From the NCBI GenBank assembly GCA_030765065.1, contig CM060990.1, positions 499,276,190-499,340,189 of the forward strand: 64,000 nucleotides of DNA, read 5' to 3'. Origin of the DNA: Deroplatys truncata (Eukaryota > Arthropoda > Insecta > Mantodea > Mantidae). Positions 52,574 to 64,000 of this stretch are shown piece after piece. The notes below the pieces were generated by a model. The model made no database searches. It saw only the letters and a program-made list of their open reading frames with translations, and had not been told where the DNA came from. How positions within the stretch are numbered: position 1 is the stretch's first letter; each line of letters starts with the position of its first letter. A program made the position numbers and the translations under genes.

Positions 52574-53229
52574 CTGCAAAATTAAATGACTAATTACCAG
52601 AAAGTATGTTCAAACACAAAGAGAATGCTGCTTGCAGCAGTGGGGTTTTCTTATTGTTTAACATGGAATTTTCCTTCCTATCTTCCTGGTTGTCCCAGTG
52701 AGTTAAGGTTTTAACATTTAATGACCCTTGAGGATAGCTTTATATTTGCAAATACCAGGTCTGTTGAATTCTAATTTAGATTTACAGCAAGAGCTCACAT
52801 AGTTGCAAAAAGATATTCTAAAAGTATACAGATGACTACACGGAGAGCATTTTTATGGGGCTTGAAAAAACACATTACTCTTAACTTTATACTCCTTCCT
52901 AAAATACTTATATATATTACTCACATATCATTTCTATGCATTATAAATTCCACATATCCCTTACATGTTTATTGTTCTTAGGAAAGGTGATTCTTCTATC
53001 CCTGTCACATTATGCATAATAAATGTTTGACTAGAAATTATTATGAAGGAAGAAATATGGACTTAGCCACACTCAACATATGAAAACAACACTACACTGC
53101 TTATATCATAAATTATACCTACTAATGAGTTCATGGAAGGGAAAAGAAAATATTCTCACATTCACATGACTTTCTCTATCTATTTTTCAACAAACTAATC
53201 TTACATTTATGGAGATTTAATGTTTGTAG
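52574..53229. other. Probable host intron sequence upstream of the AIG1-like exon
   Basis: AT-rich, with no coding region or element end recognised. Confidence 0.4.
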
Positions 53230-55980
53230 AAATAGATTTATTATATAGGTAATTCCTTGTAGATACAAGGGAATGAGGGGAACCAGTAGGCTTAAGTTAT
53301 ATTCAAATCTTTTAAGAATGGGTTGCTATGTGATGCCTCTGAAGTTCTCTTCACTTTGCATGACCATGAGAAGAAAATGAATAGTGATTTTTACTTGAAA
53401 AAAGTGTAAGTATTTGAAAATTAAAACAACAAAAAAGAATATCTCAGAAGTTATTAACACTACAAAAAGTTTTATTTGACACAAATTGTATGCTATAACA
53501 AGATCTTCATTTTTTGTTTAGTAAGATTTTGTGTATCTCTTATAGTTTACCAGTTATACAAAAGTCATTCAGTTGAAGATGACTTCAGAAGCTATTCCCA
53601 GAAAATTCAAGATATACATTTTATTTATCATGAAAATATCTTAAACATGTGGTAGTTTAATCAAAATCGTTACAGCCATCTTTGAGAAAATCAACATTCA
53701 AAAACTTTTACATGTAAATTCTAGTTTGCGATGGGGGGATTTTCTTGAAAATCCTTGTGTCGCATTCTTGGAAGATGTTGAACTTAATATGAAGTTTGGT
53801 ATTTTACCAACTTTTCATTTTTGAGTTATGCTATTCTCTCTCACGTATGCACCCCCTGCCACACACACAGACAGACACACACACATGGACCTTTTTATAA
53901 AGATTTGATGTGTTACATTCACATGACTTTACCCTCTATCGTTCATTAGTGGGTATACAAATGTTTCTTATGAAAGTTTATTTCCTATCTGCTCCATTTT
54001 AATCAAGATAAACCTTTCCAGAAATAACTGCATTACACATTTTGTTATAGATACAAAGGGAATAACAATAGTCAAATGTTTTAGAACTGGATGCTATAAG
54101 CTGGCCTTAAAGTTCCGCCCTTTACATGACATTGCAAGAAACAACCAAAAATTGACAGGAACTTTAAAGGAATGGGTAAGTACTGAACAATTCAAAACAT
54201 TAATAATGGATATCTTGGAAATGGCTAATGCCACAAAAAAAAGTTACTTGAAATAAATTGTGTGGTTCAAAGAGATCTACATTTTTATATAGTATGTTCA
54301 CATCTAACCCCTCACGTTTACCAGCTGTACAAACTATACAAAATTTCTTCCAAATGAAAAGGACCTCACAGGCTATTCCCAGAGAATTCAAGAGATACAT
54401 TTTATTTGTCATGTAAATATATTTAATGTATGTTATTTTAATCAAAATTGTTGCAGCCATTTTTTAGATCAACAATTTTGTAAAGTGTTCCATGTAAAGG
54501 GTAGTTTGGAGTGCAGATTTTTTTCTGAAAATCTTTATGTCACATTGTTGTAACGTATTGAATGTAAATAGCATCCGACTTTTTGTTTTTGAGTTATGCT
54601 ACACCCACACCCCCCACACACACATACACACACACACACACACACACATACACACACAGACCTTTTCTAAAAATTTGTTGTTATATTTACATAACTTTCT
54701 CTCCTCTCTAGCGCTTATTAGTAGGTACACAAATTATTCTCACAAGCATTTATTTTCCTATCTACTTCATTTTAATGAAGATAAACCTTCCTGAAAATAG
54801 CTGTATTACACATTTCATTATAGATACAAAGAGCATTGTAATATTTACATGTTTTAGAACTGGACGTTATATGCTGGTCTTCCATGGCATCGCGAAAAGT
54901 AACCGAATATCGACAGAACTTTAAAAGAATAGCTAAGTATTGAACAATTCAAACCAATAATAATGGATATCTTGGAAATGGCTTATGTCACAAAAAATTT
55001 ATTTGAAATAAATTGTGTGTTTTAAAGATATTTATATTTTTGTTTAGTACGTTTTCATCTATCGTTTAACGTTTACCAGCTATACAAGATTATACAAAAT
55101 TCATTCTGGATAAGGAGGACTTACAGGCTATTCGCAGATACATTTTATTTGGCATGTAAATATCTTCAATATACGTTATTTTAATGAAAATTGTTACAAC
55201 CATTTTTTAGAAAGTCAAACATTTCCAAAAATGTTCCATGTATGGGATAGTTGGGGGTGGGGGTTTCTTCGGATCGCATCTTTGGAAGATACTGAACCTA
55301 AATAGCAAGTTTGGCATTTATCCGATTTTTCGTTTTTGAGTTATGCTGCTCATAGGCACACACATAGAGACACATACAAACACTCACACACGCACACACA
55401 CGCGCGCGCGCACACAAATGCACGGATCTTTTTCTAAAAAAGTTTTTTGGGTTCAGAGTGCCTCAAAACATGTATTTCCCGTGAAATCTCGGTATCGAAT
55501 TTTTAGGTGGAATGCAATTTCTTCTCTGCCTATTACGTACGTGGTGTAGAAAGCAAGAATGCTTTATATTCGAGGGACCTCAAAACATGCATTTCCGGTG
55601 AAATCTCCGTATCGAAATTTTGGGTGGAATGCTATACCTTCTCTAGCTACTAAGTATGCGGTAGAGAAAGTAAAACAGCTTATTGTGGTGGTAGGTACAA
55701 ATAAATGGAGTAGAGAAACCGAATCCATGGTCAGCTGTTTAAAAGCGGCTCACTATGTGCTGGATTTAAAATTCCATACCTTTCCACAACGTCACGAGAA
55801 ACAAGTGAATGGCGACAGCACTTTAAATAAGGTACAAAGTATTGATCAGTTCAAAGCAATATTAATGGATATCTCGGAAACGGCCAATGCCACAAAAAAG
55901 GTTATTTTAAATAAATTATGTGATTTAATGAAAGCAAACTACAAATATAAATGTGATATGAAGAACGCCAACAATTAACA
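53230..55980 (+). repeat. Degenerate tandem array, unit about 750 bp
   Basis: The same ordered blocks recur: TAATGGATATCTTGGAAATGG at about 54205 and 54961 and its variant (ATATCTCGGAAACGG) at about 55865; a TCATGTAAATAT...TTTTAATCAAAATTG block at about 53630, 54410 and 55153; and TTTTGAGTTATGCT at about 53820, 54588 and 55334, each followed by a (CA)n run. Spacings are about 745-770 bp. The last unit carries an extra internal duplication of about 120 bp (two CCTCAAAACATG(T/C)ATTTCC blocks at about 55453 and 55573). The copies are diverged from one another. Confidence 0.75.
55559..55978 (+). CDS. Open reading frame in the last tandem unit, unknown
   Basis: 139 codons starting MLYIRGTSKHAFPVKSPYRN, with a basic, Lys-rich body (QLIVVVGTNKWSRETESMVS; FHTFPQRHEKQVNGDSTLNK) and tail NKLCDLMKANYKYKCDMKNA. 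Diverged, disrupted versions of the same stretch are found in the earlier units (about 53260-53480, 54050-54245, 54825-55010), which lack the open frame. This could be a gene fragment amplified in tandem or a chance frame. No family recognised and no splice sites seen. Confidence 0.3.
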   Translation: MLYIRGTSKHAFPVKSPYRNFGWNAIPSLATKYAVEKVKQLIVVVGTNKWSRETESMVSCLKAAHYVLDLKFHTFPQRHEKQVNGDSTLNKVQSIDQFKAILMDISETANATKKVILNKLCDLMKANYKYKCDMKNANN

Positions 55981-56166
55981 ATTATTATAGGGTGGCTGAC
56001 GTAATGTGGCAGCATTTTTACATCACAGCGCGTTGTCAGTGTGTTTTGAAACAATGCGCAAAACATATGCAGATGCATGGACATCACCAAAGCCAGTCGA
56101 CGTAATTCGGCTCTCTCCGCCGGCATTTGTAATGAAGTAACGGTCTATCTATAACGTCAGATCCCC

Positions 56167-56167
56167 C

Positions 56168-56244
<77 letters not shown>
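56167..56244. repeat. (CT)n(CA)n microsatellite
   Basis: CT dinucleotide run followed by about 17 CA repeats. Confidence 0.95.
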
Positions 56245-56247
<3 letters not shown>

Positions 56248-56710
56248 AAGAGATCTATATGGCGGATGATGTGGATGACGTTGTTGAAAGTGCTCTGTAA
56301 AACTTTGTAAGTGTTACAGAAAAAAGCGGCAATCTCCGTAAAGGCTTGAAGAAAATAATCTTAAGAGTCCGTGAGTAGCCTTAGAGGTTAATGGAAGAAA
56401 AAAACTGAAGCAATGCAAGACCTATGCAGAAGTATAGCGGGACAGGTAAATGCCATCTACAGGCCCCTCTGGGAAACTTTCAGGAGGGAACTGCAACATG
56501 CTAGCCCTCATCTGGGGTCAGCACACGTAGATTTACTCCGTAGTCGTCTGATCAGCCAATAGAAAGGTGGATAAAAATTTCCTCTTCAACTCTACCTGAA
56601 CTTCCTTCCTCACCTTCTCCATTCTTTCCGGGCGAAATAAGCCAACTCTTTCTCCTTTCCAACTCTTTTTCGGCTTACCCTTTCAATTAAAAAAAAATAA
56701 TAAGCTAACT

Positions 56711-57296
56711 GTGACGTCCAAAATAAAGGAGTCAACAGATACAGTGAAGACAGTATTGAAAAGTGAGATTAGCCCAACAATAGTAAATGTGGAAATAAAG
56801 ACCTTCAAATCGCTAAAAGACGGGAGAGTTCTCATTGAGACAAGGAGCAAAGAAGAAGTGGAAACGATTATCAAGACAATTAACTCCAACTGCGGTCAAA
56901 CTTTGGAAGCAAAAGTCACAAAATTAAAACACACTAACCTAGGCATTTGCAATAGCCCAGATGAAATTAAGACAGTGCTGAAGAAGCTATCATTTCTCAG
57001 AATCCAGAGATACATTAAGCCGAAATTCATCTTCCGGAATAATATGTAATATAGAAGACTATGTTGCCCCTATTAGGTGCTTCAAATTTAGCAAATATAA
57101 TCATAACATATACATTGTGTGGGTAAGGAAACCACAGCTAAAGAATCTAAAGCCTCCCCTTCAGAATTCAAATGAATAAACTGTGATACTTTTAATAAAT
57201 GCAATAAAGACGAAAATATCAACGTCACTCTTTCCTCACTAAAGAAAGACTGCCCTAGTGCGCTTGCGCCATAAGAAGGTACATATAAAGAAAACA
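56711..57296 (+). pseudogene. LINE ORF1 (gag-like) remnant
   Basis: 112 codons with VKTVLKSEISPTIVNVEIKT, DGRVLIETRSKEEVETIIKT and the end GICNSPDEIKTVLKK, the RRM-like gag domain of Jockey elements. After the stop at 57049 the frame continues with PIRCFKFSKYNHN, where a CCHC knuckle has lost Cys residues, and further Lys-rich pieces to about 57290. Confidence 0.65.
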
Positions 57297-57728
57297 CAGA
57301 TTATTAAAAAAGAAAGAAAAAAAGAAAGAAAGGAAATGCAGAATAAAACGTACTTACCGAGGTATTAAATCTAGCAGATTAGACTGTAACATTCAAAGGC
57401 AGCGACTCGAAACGCCCTACAACTATTCACAGAACTACAGACAGACCAGTGGCGGTTTTGGGGGTGAAAAGAGTGAAGGGGCCCTTCGTCTTCTTTGCGC
57501 TTAAAACTTAAAAAAATCATACAAGCAATATTTATTTGAAAATTCTCAGCCTAGTTGTTTCCACAGGCTGAGCCGCTGCAATGTTTTTTCTCTGCAGTCC
57601 GCATTGCTTCACAAGATTGCGCATACTCAGGCGACAAACTGGCTGGCAACGTCGGGACCGTCGGAGACCAGCCCTATCCTTGCCACTTACCGCGACTTCT
57701 TCCAGCTCCTTAACTCGCCTGGCTTCCT

Positions 57729-60448
57729 ATGAATTACACACCCATCCTGAACATCACTAACTGGAATGCTCGAGGAGTGCGCAGACGAAAGACAGAACTT
57801 AAAGACTTTCTCTCGCAACATAATACCCACATAGCGCTAATTACCGAAACCCATCTCTGTGATCGCGACAGATTCAACATAAATGGCTGTATAATCCACC
57901 GTAATGACAGGAACAGGCGCGGAAGCGGAACCGCAATAATAATAAAACAAAACATTGCCCACGATTTAGCACCTCAACCTCAGCTCAGAATTCTTGAAGC
58001 CACAAGTATATACACCACCATAGATCAAAATCGCGTATTAATAACGACGGCGTATGCCCCACCAGGCACACTAAACACAGCAGACATAGATGCACTCATG
58101 CAGCTAAACAACAGGTCAATAACTGCAGGCGATCTAAACGCAAAACACCAAATTTGGGATTGCAACGAGACCAACCGCGAAGGGTCGACCCTCTTAAACC
58201 TAGTAAACAACTCGGACTATATAATTCACACACCAGCCGAACAAACATATTCCTTACAGCAGAAACCAGCGCTCAGAAATCCTGGACATAGCAATCACTC
58301 GCAACTTAACACGTAGAATAAACCTCCAGGTCAAAAAAGAGCTATCCTCTGACCACTTACGGGTCATGATAACTCTGGAGGGTTCTGTAACTCAAGAACC
58401 TCCAGCCCAGCGCCGCAACTACAACAAAGCGGACTGGGACAAGTTCGCAATGACTGTGAGCGAACACCTCCCTACAACAGAACCAAATACTGTTGAAAAT
58501 TTGAACACACTAGTTGAACAACTAGAAAAAGCTATCCAAACCGCAACTACAGAAGTGGTACCGTTAAGCAAACCGAAAACAAATTACTCACAACTTCCGC
58601 AAGACATACACATGTTAGCGCAAGAAAGAAATCGAGCCAGGCGCAAATGGCAGAAATCGAGGCATCTGGTGGACCAAGAATACTTCAGACACCTCAAAGC
58701 ACTGATCAGGGAACGAAAACTAAAAGGCTCATATCCCAGCAATGGCAAAGCACACTCGATAACCTCAACTATGAGAGAGAATCGGTGTGGCGAATAGCAC
58801 ACTACCTAACTCAAGATAAGGTTCACATCCCACCATTACATCACAACCAAAAAATCGCGTCAACGGACCAACAAAAAGCGAACACGCTAGCAGATGCGTT
58901 ACAAGAAACATTAGCTCCAAATCCCACTCCATCTTGCCCACTTTTCACGGCAGTCACGGAGGCGGAAACAGAAAACCACAAAGAACAAGAAACACACAAC
59001 ATGGTACGTAAAACATGCCCAAGTGAAATTAAATGGATAATCAGGCATCTCAAGAAGAGAAAAGCCCCTGGGCCAGACAGCATTCCTACCCCAGTTCTCA
59101 GGAATTTGCCGGAGGATGCAATAAAACTACTTTCGAAAATATTCAACTTCGTGCTAACAAGCGGGCACTTTCCAGACAGATGGAAGCTGGCCACTGTGGC
59201 CCACTTCCCTAAGAAAGGGAAAGTTTTGTCCAACCCGCACAACTACAGACCAATTAGTCTACTCAGCACAATAGGCAAACTTTTAGAAAAGGTAATACTC
59301 AAACGCCTCAACGTTCAGTTAATTAAACAAAATACACTAATTCCAGAACAATTTGGATTCCGCGCCAAACATTCAACGACCCTACAATTACTCAGGGCAA
59401 CGGAAAATATCACGTACGGATTCAATACAAGAAACTCAGGCGCACTCTTTCTTGACGTTGAACGTGCGTTCGATAGAGATTGGCACGCCGGAATATTAAA
59501 GAAACTCAAAACACTTAACATCCATGACTCGCTAATCAAACTTATAGCAAATTATTTAAACAACAGAAAATTTCAATCGAAAGTTAACAACCATCTTTCT
59601 ACAAAGCGACAATCAGAGCAGGAGTCCCACAAGGGAGTTTGATCGGGCCGACATTATTCAATATATACATCAACGATATTCCAAAAACCGCTAACACAAA
59701 CTTATACATTTACGCGGACAATACAGCAATCATGACACAATCAGGCAAAACCGAATTTATCCACAGTAGGGCTCCAAAACACCCTCAATGGATTGGAGGT
59801 CTGGTCTGCAAAATGGCGCATTAAAGTAAACGCTCCAAAAACGCAAGCGATAATATTCACAAAACGTAACAACCACAGATTCCCGCACCATCAGCTACCG
59901 CCGCTTACCATATTTGGTGAAAACATAAAGTGGAAGGACACGGTAACCTGGCTTGGCCTCAAAATGGATCAAGAATTAACGTGGAAGAAACACATCACAC
60001 AAATACGGGGAAAAGCAAACGCCCAATTAGGTAAGCTCTACCCGCTCATCAACATGGACACCCAGCTGAATCTCAACATGGGTCTCACGTTATATAAAAC
60101 ACTGATACGACCAATATTCACTTATGCCGCCAAAACATACATCAGAAGACTACAAGCATTTCAAATAAAATTTTGCACATGGTAGCTAAGGTACCGTACG
60201 TAGCGCCATCTGATTTACTCCACGAGGAACTTAAAATACACACAGTAGAAGAATTCATTAAAAAGCGAACTTACCACATGTATAAAAGCTTACGCGTACA
60301 TCACAATGATTTAGTTAAAACGTTAGGGAACTATGATTCCGAAAACTACAAACATAACAGACCACTTTCGCTATTTGATAGAACGCTATCACAAGACAAC
60401 ACGGAAGAACAAATCCAACAGTTTCTAAATAATCTACTCCAAACGTGA
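57729..60448 (+). pseudogene. LINE ORF2: endonuclease and reverse transcriptase, frameshifted
   Basis: Endonuclease: ITNWNARGVRRRKTELKDFL, ALITETHL, TAYAPPG, AGDLNAKHQIWDC and LSSDHLRVMI (SDH, about 58350). RT: KKRKAPGPDSIPTPVLRNLP (about 59060), NPHNYRPISLLSTIGKLLEK, PEQFGFRAKHSTTLQLLR, ALFLDVERAFDR, IGPTLFNIYINDIP and IYADNTAIM (about 59710), where the normal YADD is YADN. C-terminus: TWLGLKMDQELTWKKHI and YKTLIRPIFTYAAKTY. Frame changes occur at about 58260-58300, 58700, 59600-59640, 59770 and 60150. Confidence 0.88.
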
Positions 60449-62310
60449 CAAGGACACTGACACAGAACTTCTAATCTCTATATCCCATCACTAATATGTT
60501 TCTTACTTTCTACCCTTGTTTTAGTCCACGCCCGTGGCAGAGCCCTCAAGTCCTCGGCTGCCGCTGAGGCGGCTCGGGAGAAGCGGCCTCCCACCGTGAA
60601 CGATGTGGGCAACGAAAGACGGGCCGCTGCATTATGGAGTCGTTCACACAGACGACAATGGTGACCTTCAGGACAACGAGCACAACGAAGGACCTAGAAG
60701 GCCGGATCACACGCAGACGCCTGTGCCCACTTGACGAACAGAAACCCCTGGGAAGAACAGCACAGGGTGCAATCTCAGCAATTTTTCAATTATTCATAGA
60801 ATGATATACTACAATACTTATCTAACTTAGCAGTAAGTTAAGGTTAAGTCATATGACACGCAGGCTCTCCCTGCAAACAACACACAAATTAGATCTTAAG
60901 CATTAAATTAAACATATATTAACAACATAAAAAATACGGATATAACCCACTGGTATTGTTCAGGTTTCATGGGCAATACCAGCAAGTAACATTTGACGCG
61001 CTCGCATGCAATGCATACCAGCCAAGTAGTCATTCACATACTAACCGGGTTGCTATGCGGGACCCGACTAAAGCATGCAAGCATGAATGCACGTTATAAC
61101 ACAGCAATATACAATTAACACGTGGAGGGTCTTTTAGTGGGTATTCCGCGACTGAGTGGCGAGCCCCACATATCCCTCCAGCCATTGCACATCGGTTGGA
61201 GGTTGAATGCAGCAATGCATTTTTCCCCTCCACGGAAAAAAAAAGAAGACAAACTGGCAAACGACACTCGACAGAGAGGGTGTGTATGCTGTATCTCTCT
61301 TTAACCACTTACATGCTTTGCAAGGACTAAGGAGTCATTTTGTTCGGTTTACGCTACTGGTGCAGATTTGGGACTGCATCACAGACGTTGCTTAATGTGC
61401 AGGACTTAGAGATTATACGTTTAGTGAACATTTGTTCTCTTTGTAATACGCTGCTTTGTAGATCATAACTAATGTATTACTGGAGACAAATCATAATACA
61501 TTTTCGCTTTTACTTTTATTCCGATTCTGGCAGCGGTTCTATTCCTTCCAGATCAGAGTCGAAACCATCACCTGAATAATTCTCGGCGGTATTAATGACC
61601 AGACGGTCCAGTACACTGTCTGTTAAACCGCTCAGTTCCGCCACCTTTGTTTCGTAAATATTTACGATGTCACACAATATTCTCTGACAATAATCACTTT
61701 TTTTCCTGTTCACAAAATCAAAGCCGATCTGCTTCAATATTAAATAAAACGATGTCCTTTTGCCACAACTGTGAACCACTACCGTCACCGTCCATAGGAA
61801 ATAACTTATTGGTATGCGAAAACGGGCCCGTTCTTACCTGAAAATCTCCCAAGTAATTTCTGTCCTGCCTGATGAGAGAGGCGGGGAAGTAAGGTAACGT
61901 GCATAATACAGTGGAGGGGACATTTTCCCTCTCCCGCATCGGCTGTAGAATTTCTCAGAAGCAGATATTTGCACCAGTAAATAAAGCCTTTATGGAATAT
62001 CTCTAAATAAACCATCTATATGCAACCATTTTATAGTTATATAAATAACATTCAACAACCACCAAAAAGCTTAAAGTGAGTCAATGTCTTGGAAACTAGT
62101 TGTAGAAGAGGTAGAATATGACATCCGTGCTACGGACAAGAACACGTGCATTTGTTTACACTGCAACTCAACTCTCGCTGATCAAGGTATAGTGAATGTG
62201 AAGAGACACTGCCTCCCGACCCTGTCTCTCCCTCTAGCTTACATGGATGCTATGATAACGTGACGTGAAACATTTTTTCTGCTTGCGATTTTAAACCTGT
62301 AAGTGCTGGT
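60449..62310. other. Non-coding stretch, first part probably LINE 3' region
   Basis: GC-richer sequence at about 60520-60770 may be the LINE 3' untranslated region. The minus-strand frame 61516-61788 has no recognised domain and no supporting context, so I do not call it. Confidence 0.35.
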
Positions 62311-64000
62311 ATGGCCTCAACAGATAAGAATCCTTTCACATCCTTCCCAATTGTAAATCATGCTTGCTTAGGGGCCAGCGGGAGGGATATACCAACATCA
62401 CACTCAAGTGTCATGCTTTCGTTATTGTTACAATGGCTTGTGGATGTTATCGTTTGGGTTTGCGAAATGAATCCAATTAATGACATAGTTTGTAATATAT
62501 TTGAAACACCGTTCCCCAGGTGGAAAGATGAGGATAACAAAGGAATGTTAACAGTTGGAAGCCCTACCATGTCATTAAATCTTTGTATAAAAAAGGAAAA
62601 GCATGGTAAATGTTATAATGTTAATATTAAAACTTCTTGGTTTGCCGAATTTCCGTGGTTGTATAGTAGCTCCAATTAAGAAAGTCTATTTTGTTGACTC
62701 TATTTACCTTTTAATAATCGTAATGTCTGGAATAAGGAAGGATTTTCGATTTTAAGAACATTACGCGAGCTCTAAATAAGCATAAAAATTCCGCTCAATA
62801 CCTAAAATGGAAACTACAGTTGAACACTTGTTTAAAGAATAGAAATACAGTTTCTGACGTCCTACAGGAAATACAAGGCTATTTATAGTTCAATTCAATG
62901 AAAATGTTAGTATGAAGACACTGTTTTTTCAGCTGTTTATAGATGCTGTGCTGTGTTCAGGTAAGAAAGAACTTGGATTTAGGGCGCACGATACAAGTGT
63001 AAGTCCACTAAGTCGTGAAAATTTCAAGAAACTGCTTGCTTTATTAATATTGAGGAATTCATTGAAAATTCAAAATCACTAATTAAAATTAATGGTGGGG
63101 CTCAAAGACAATTCAAAATTAAGTCATCAACTGCATATCTGAATAGATCATGTAAAGATGAAATTCAAAACAGTAACTTGTTTGCTATTGAAGCTGATGA
63201 AAGCACAGATATGTCAAACATCACAGTATTCTATCATAATAAGTTGTGTGAATTTCGAAAGAAATGTTTTTGAGTGTTTTCTAGGGTTCTATGATGTTAC
63301 TGCTGATAAAACATCTCAGGCTTTGTTTAATCTTCTGGATGAGATTTTTTCGGAGTTTTCATACGAGAACAAATTAATGGCTTAATCTTATTATGGGGCA
63401 AGTGTAATGCCAGACCAGTTAAATGGTCTTCAGCAGAAAATTAAAGACAAAGCACCTCAATATGTTTTTGTGCATTGCTTAGCTCATCGGCTAAACTTGA
63501 TGCTTAAACAAAGTTTAGATTGCACTTCTAAATGTCGCATATTTTTTGTAAGTATTCAGTGGGATTCCTTCATTTTTCCACCATTCATAAAAAAAGAACA
63601 CAGTACTACTAAACAAAAATAAATTAATTTTCAGCTAGATTTATTCCAACCTTAGCAGAAACTCGGTGGTGTTCTAACTCAAAACTACTCACTGTAACTG
63701 CAGAAGATCGGAAAAAATTGAAACAAGTGTTTAAGAATATTATGAATGACAATGAATCTGATAAAAGAGCAGTTCAGGCTCAGTAAGGGATTTTTGAACG
63801 AAATTAATAGTTTAGAAATTTACTCTTCTAATTGTAGTGTTCAACGATATTTTTCTTTGACAAACATTCTTTTTGAAGTTTTGCAAAAGACATCACTGGA
63901 CATTGCTTATTGCATTTCAATTGAAGATTACGCTAAAGATTTTCCTTCTTAAGTTCCTGAAAATTTACAATGGTGTTATTCAAAGATATATCAAATAATT
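62311..64000 (+). pseudogene. hAT-family transposase relic, copy 3 (runs off right edge)
   Basis: N-terminal piece ends KTSWFAEFPWLYSSS (about 62625-62680), the start of the TTF-type zinc finger region seen in ZMYM/DUF4371 hAT proteins. Further on: NLFAIEADESTDMSNITVF (first Asp region, about 63178), QLNGLQQKIKDKAPQYVFVH and CLAHRLNLMLKQSLDC (about 63415-63515), then FIPTLAETRWCSNSKLLTVT (about 63642) and KKLKQVFKNIM. Multiple stops and frame changes. It belongs to the same superfamily as the relics at 27960-32460 but shows a different motif variant (ADEST-D, Q-L-N-G-L), so probably a different family. Confidence 0.7.

Larger units (their letters stand above)
56690..60448 (+). mobile_element. 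Jockey-like LINE, two decayed open frames
   Basis: A gag-like ORF1 remnant (from 56711) is followed by an ORF2 encoding endonuclease and reverse transcriptase (57729-60448), the usual layout of Jockey-clade elements. It is in plus orientation. Frameshifts in both frames and altered catalytic and zinc-knuckle residues show it is dead. The exact ends, including a poly-A tail, are not clear; the 3' untranslated part may run to about 60930. Confidence 0.85.

Noticed and set aside
61516..61788. 90-codon minus-strand frame as a gene
   Set aside because: No recognisable motif, splice sites or neighbours; may be a transposon fragment but unsupported.

Overview
This window is eukaryotic, almost certainly arthropod (insect-like), nuclear DNA. 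It is AT-rich, intron-like sequence packed with transposable elements. The only host-gene piece I can support is one exon at 52419-52573 (minus) of an AIG1/ADTRP-like membrane protein, bounded by canonical splice sites. No species can be named from the sequence. There are no rRNA genes, CRISPR arrays or prokaryotic signals.

Layout. 1-325: remnant of a copia-type gag. About 1706-1885: degenerate tRNA-derived SINE. 2248-6829: a 4.6 kb DNA transposon with terminal inverted repeats, subterminal repeats and a decayed transposase. 7306-7649: a tRNA-derived SINE with 12-bp target duplications. 7903-26758: a Tc1-like element split by a 17.4 kb Polinton/Maverick (8188-25632). 27960-32460: two decayed hAT (ZMYM1-like) transposases. 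33442-42738: a small hAT-type element split by an 8.5 kb Gypsy-like LTR retrotransposon (33803-42344). 43658-47598: a decayed second LTR retrotransposon. 48706-50950: a 5'-truncated LINE. 52419-52573: the host exon. 53230-55980: a degenerate tandem array with a unit of about 750 bp. 56690-60448: a Jockey-like LINE. 62311-64000: a third hAT relic running off the end.

The Polinton is the most informative locus. Its termini begin AGTAGT and end ACTACT, it has long repeat-rich inverted repeats, and it is flanked by AACGGG/AACGTG. The left arm and centre, on the minus strand, carry protein-primed DNA polymerase B, packaging ATPase, two small proteins, a chromodomain integrase, a minor-capsid/penton candidate, a GL-rich small capsid-associated protein, the major capsid protein candidate, an adenain-like cysteine protease, a spliced 220-codon gene and several unassigned genes. 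The right arm, on the plus strand, carries an acidic/basic disordered protein and a Cys-rich protein. Many genes overlap at stop/start codons, giving a virus-like compact block. At least seven isolated in-frame stops plus frameshifts show that this copy is dead but only lightly decayed; one stop occupies the Walker A lysine position of the ATPase. The protease is hidden by a nonsense codon and a frameshift and is easily missed by ORF finding.

The best leads are: (i) the Polinton inverted repeats, which are arrays interleaving GGCGGGAAA (E2F-like), AAGATGGCGGC (YY1/Pho-like) and GTTAATCC (K50 homeodomain-like) motifs; (ii) a canonical T TTT TTC -1 slippery heptamer exactly where the Cys-rich gene changes frame; (iii) two 82-86 nt introns linking the protease and the following gene; (iv) the four-level nesting of elements.
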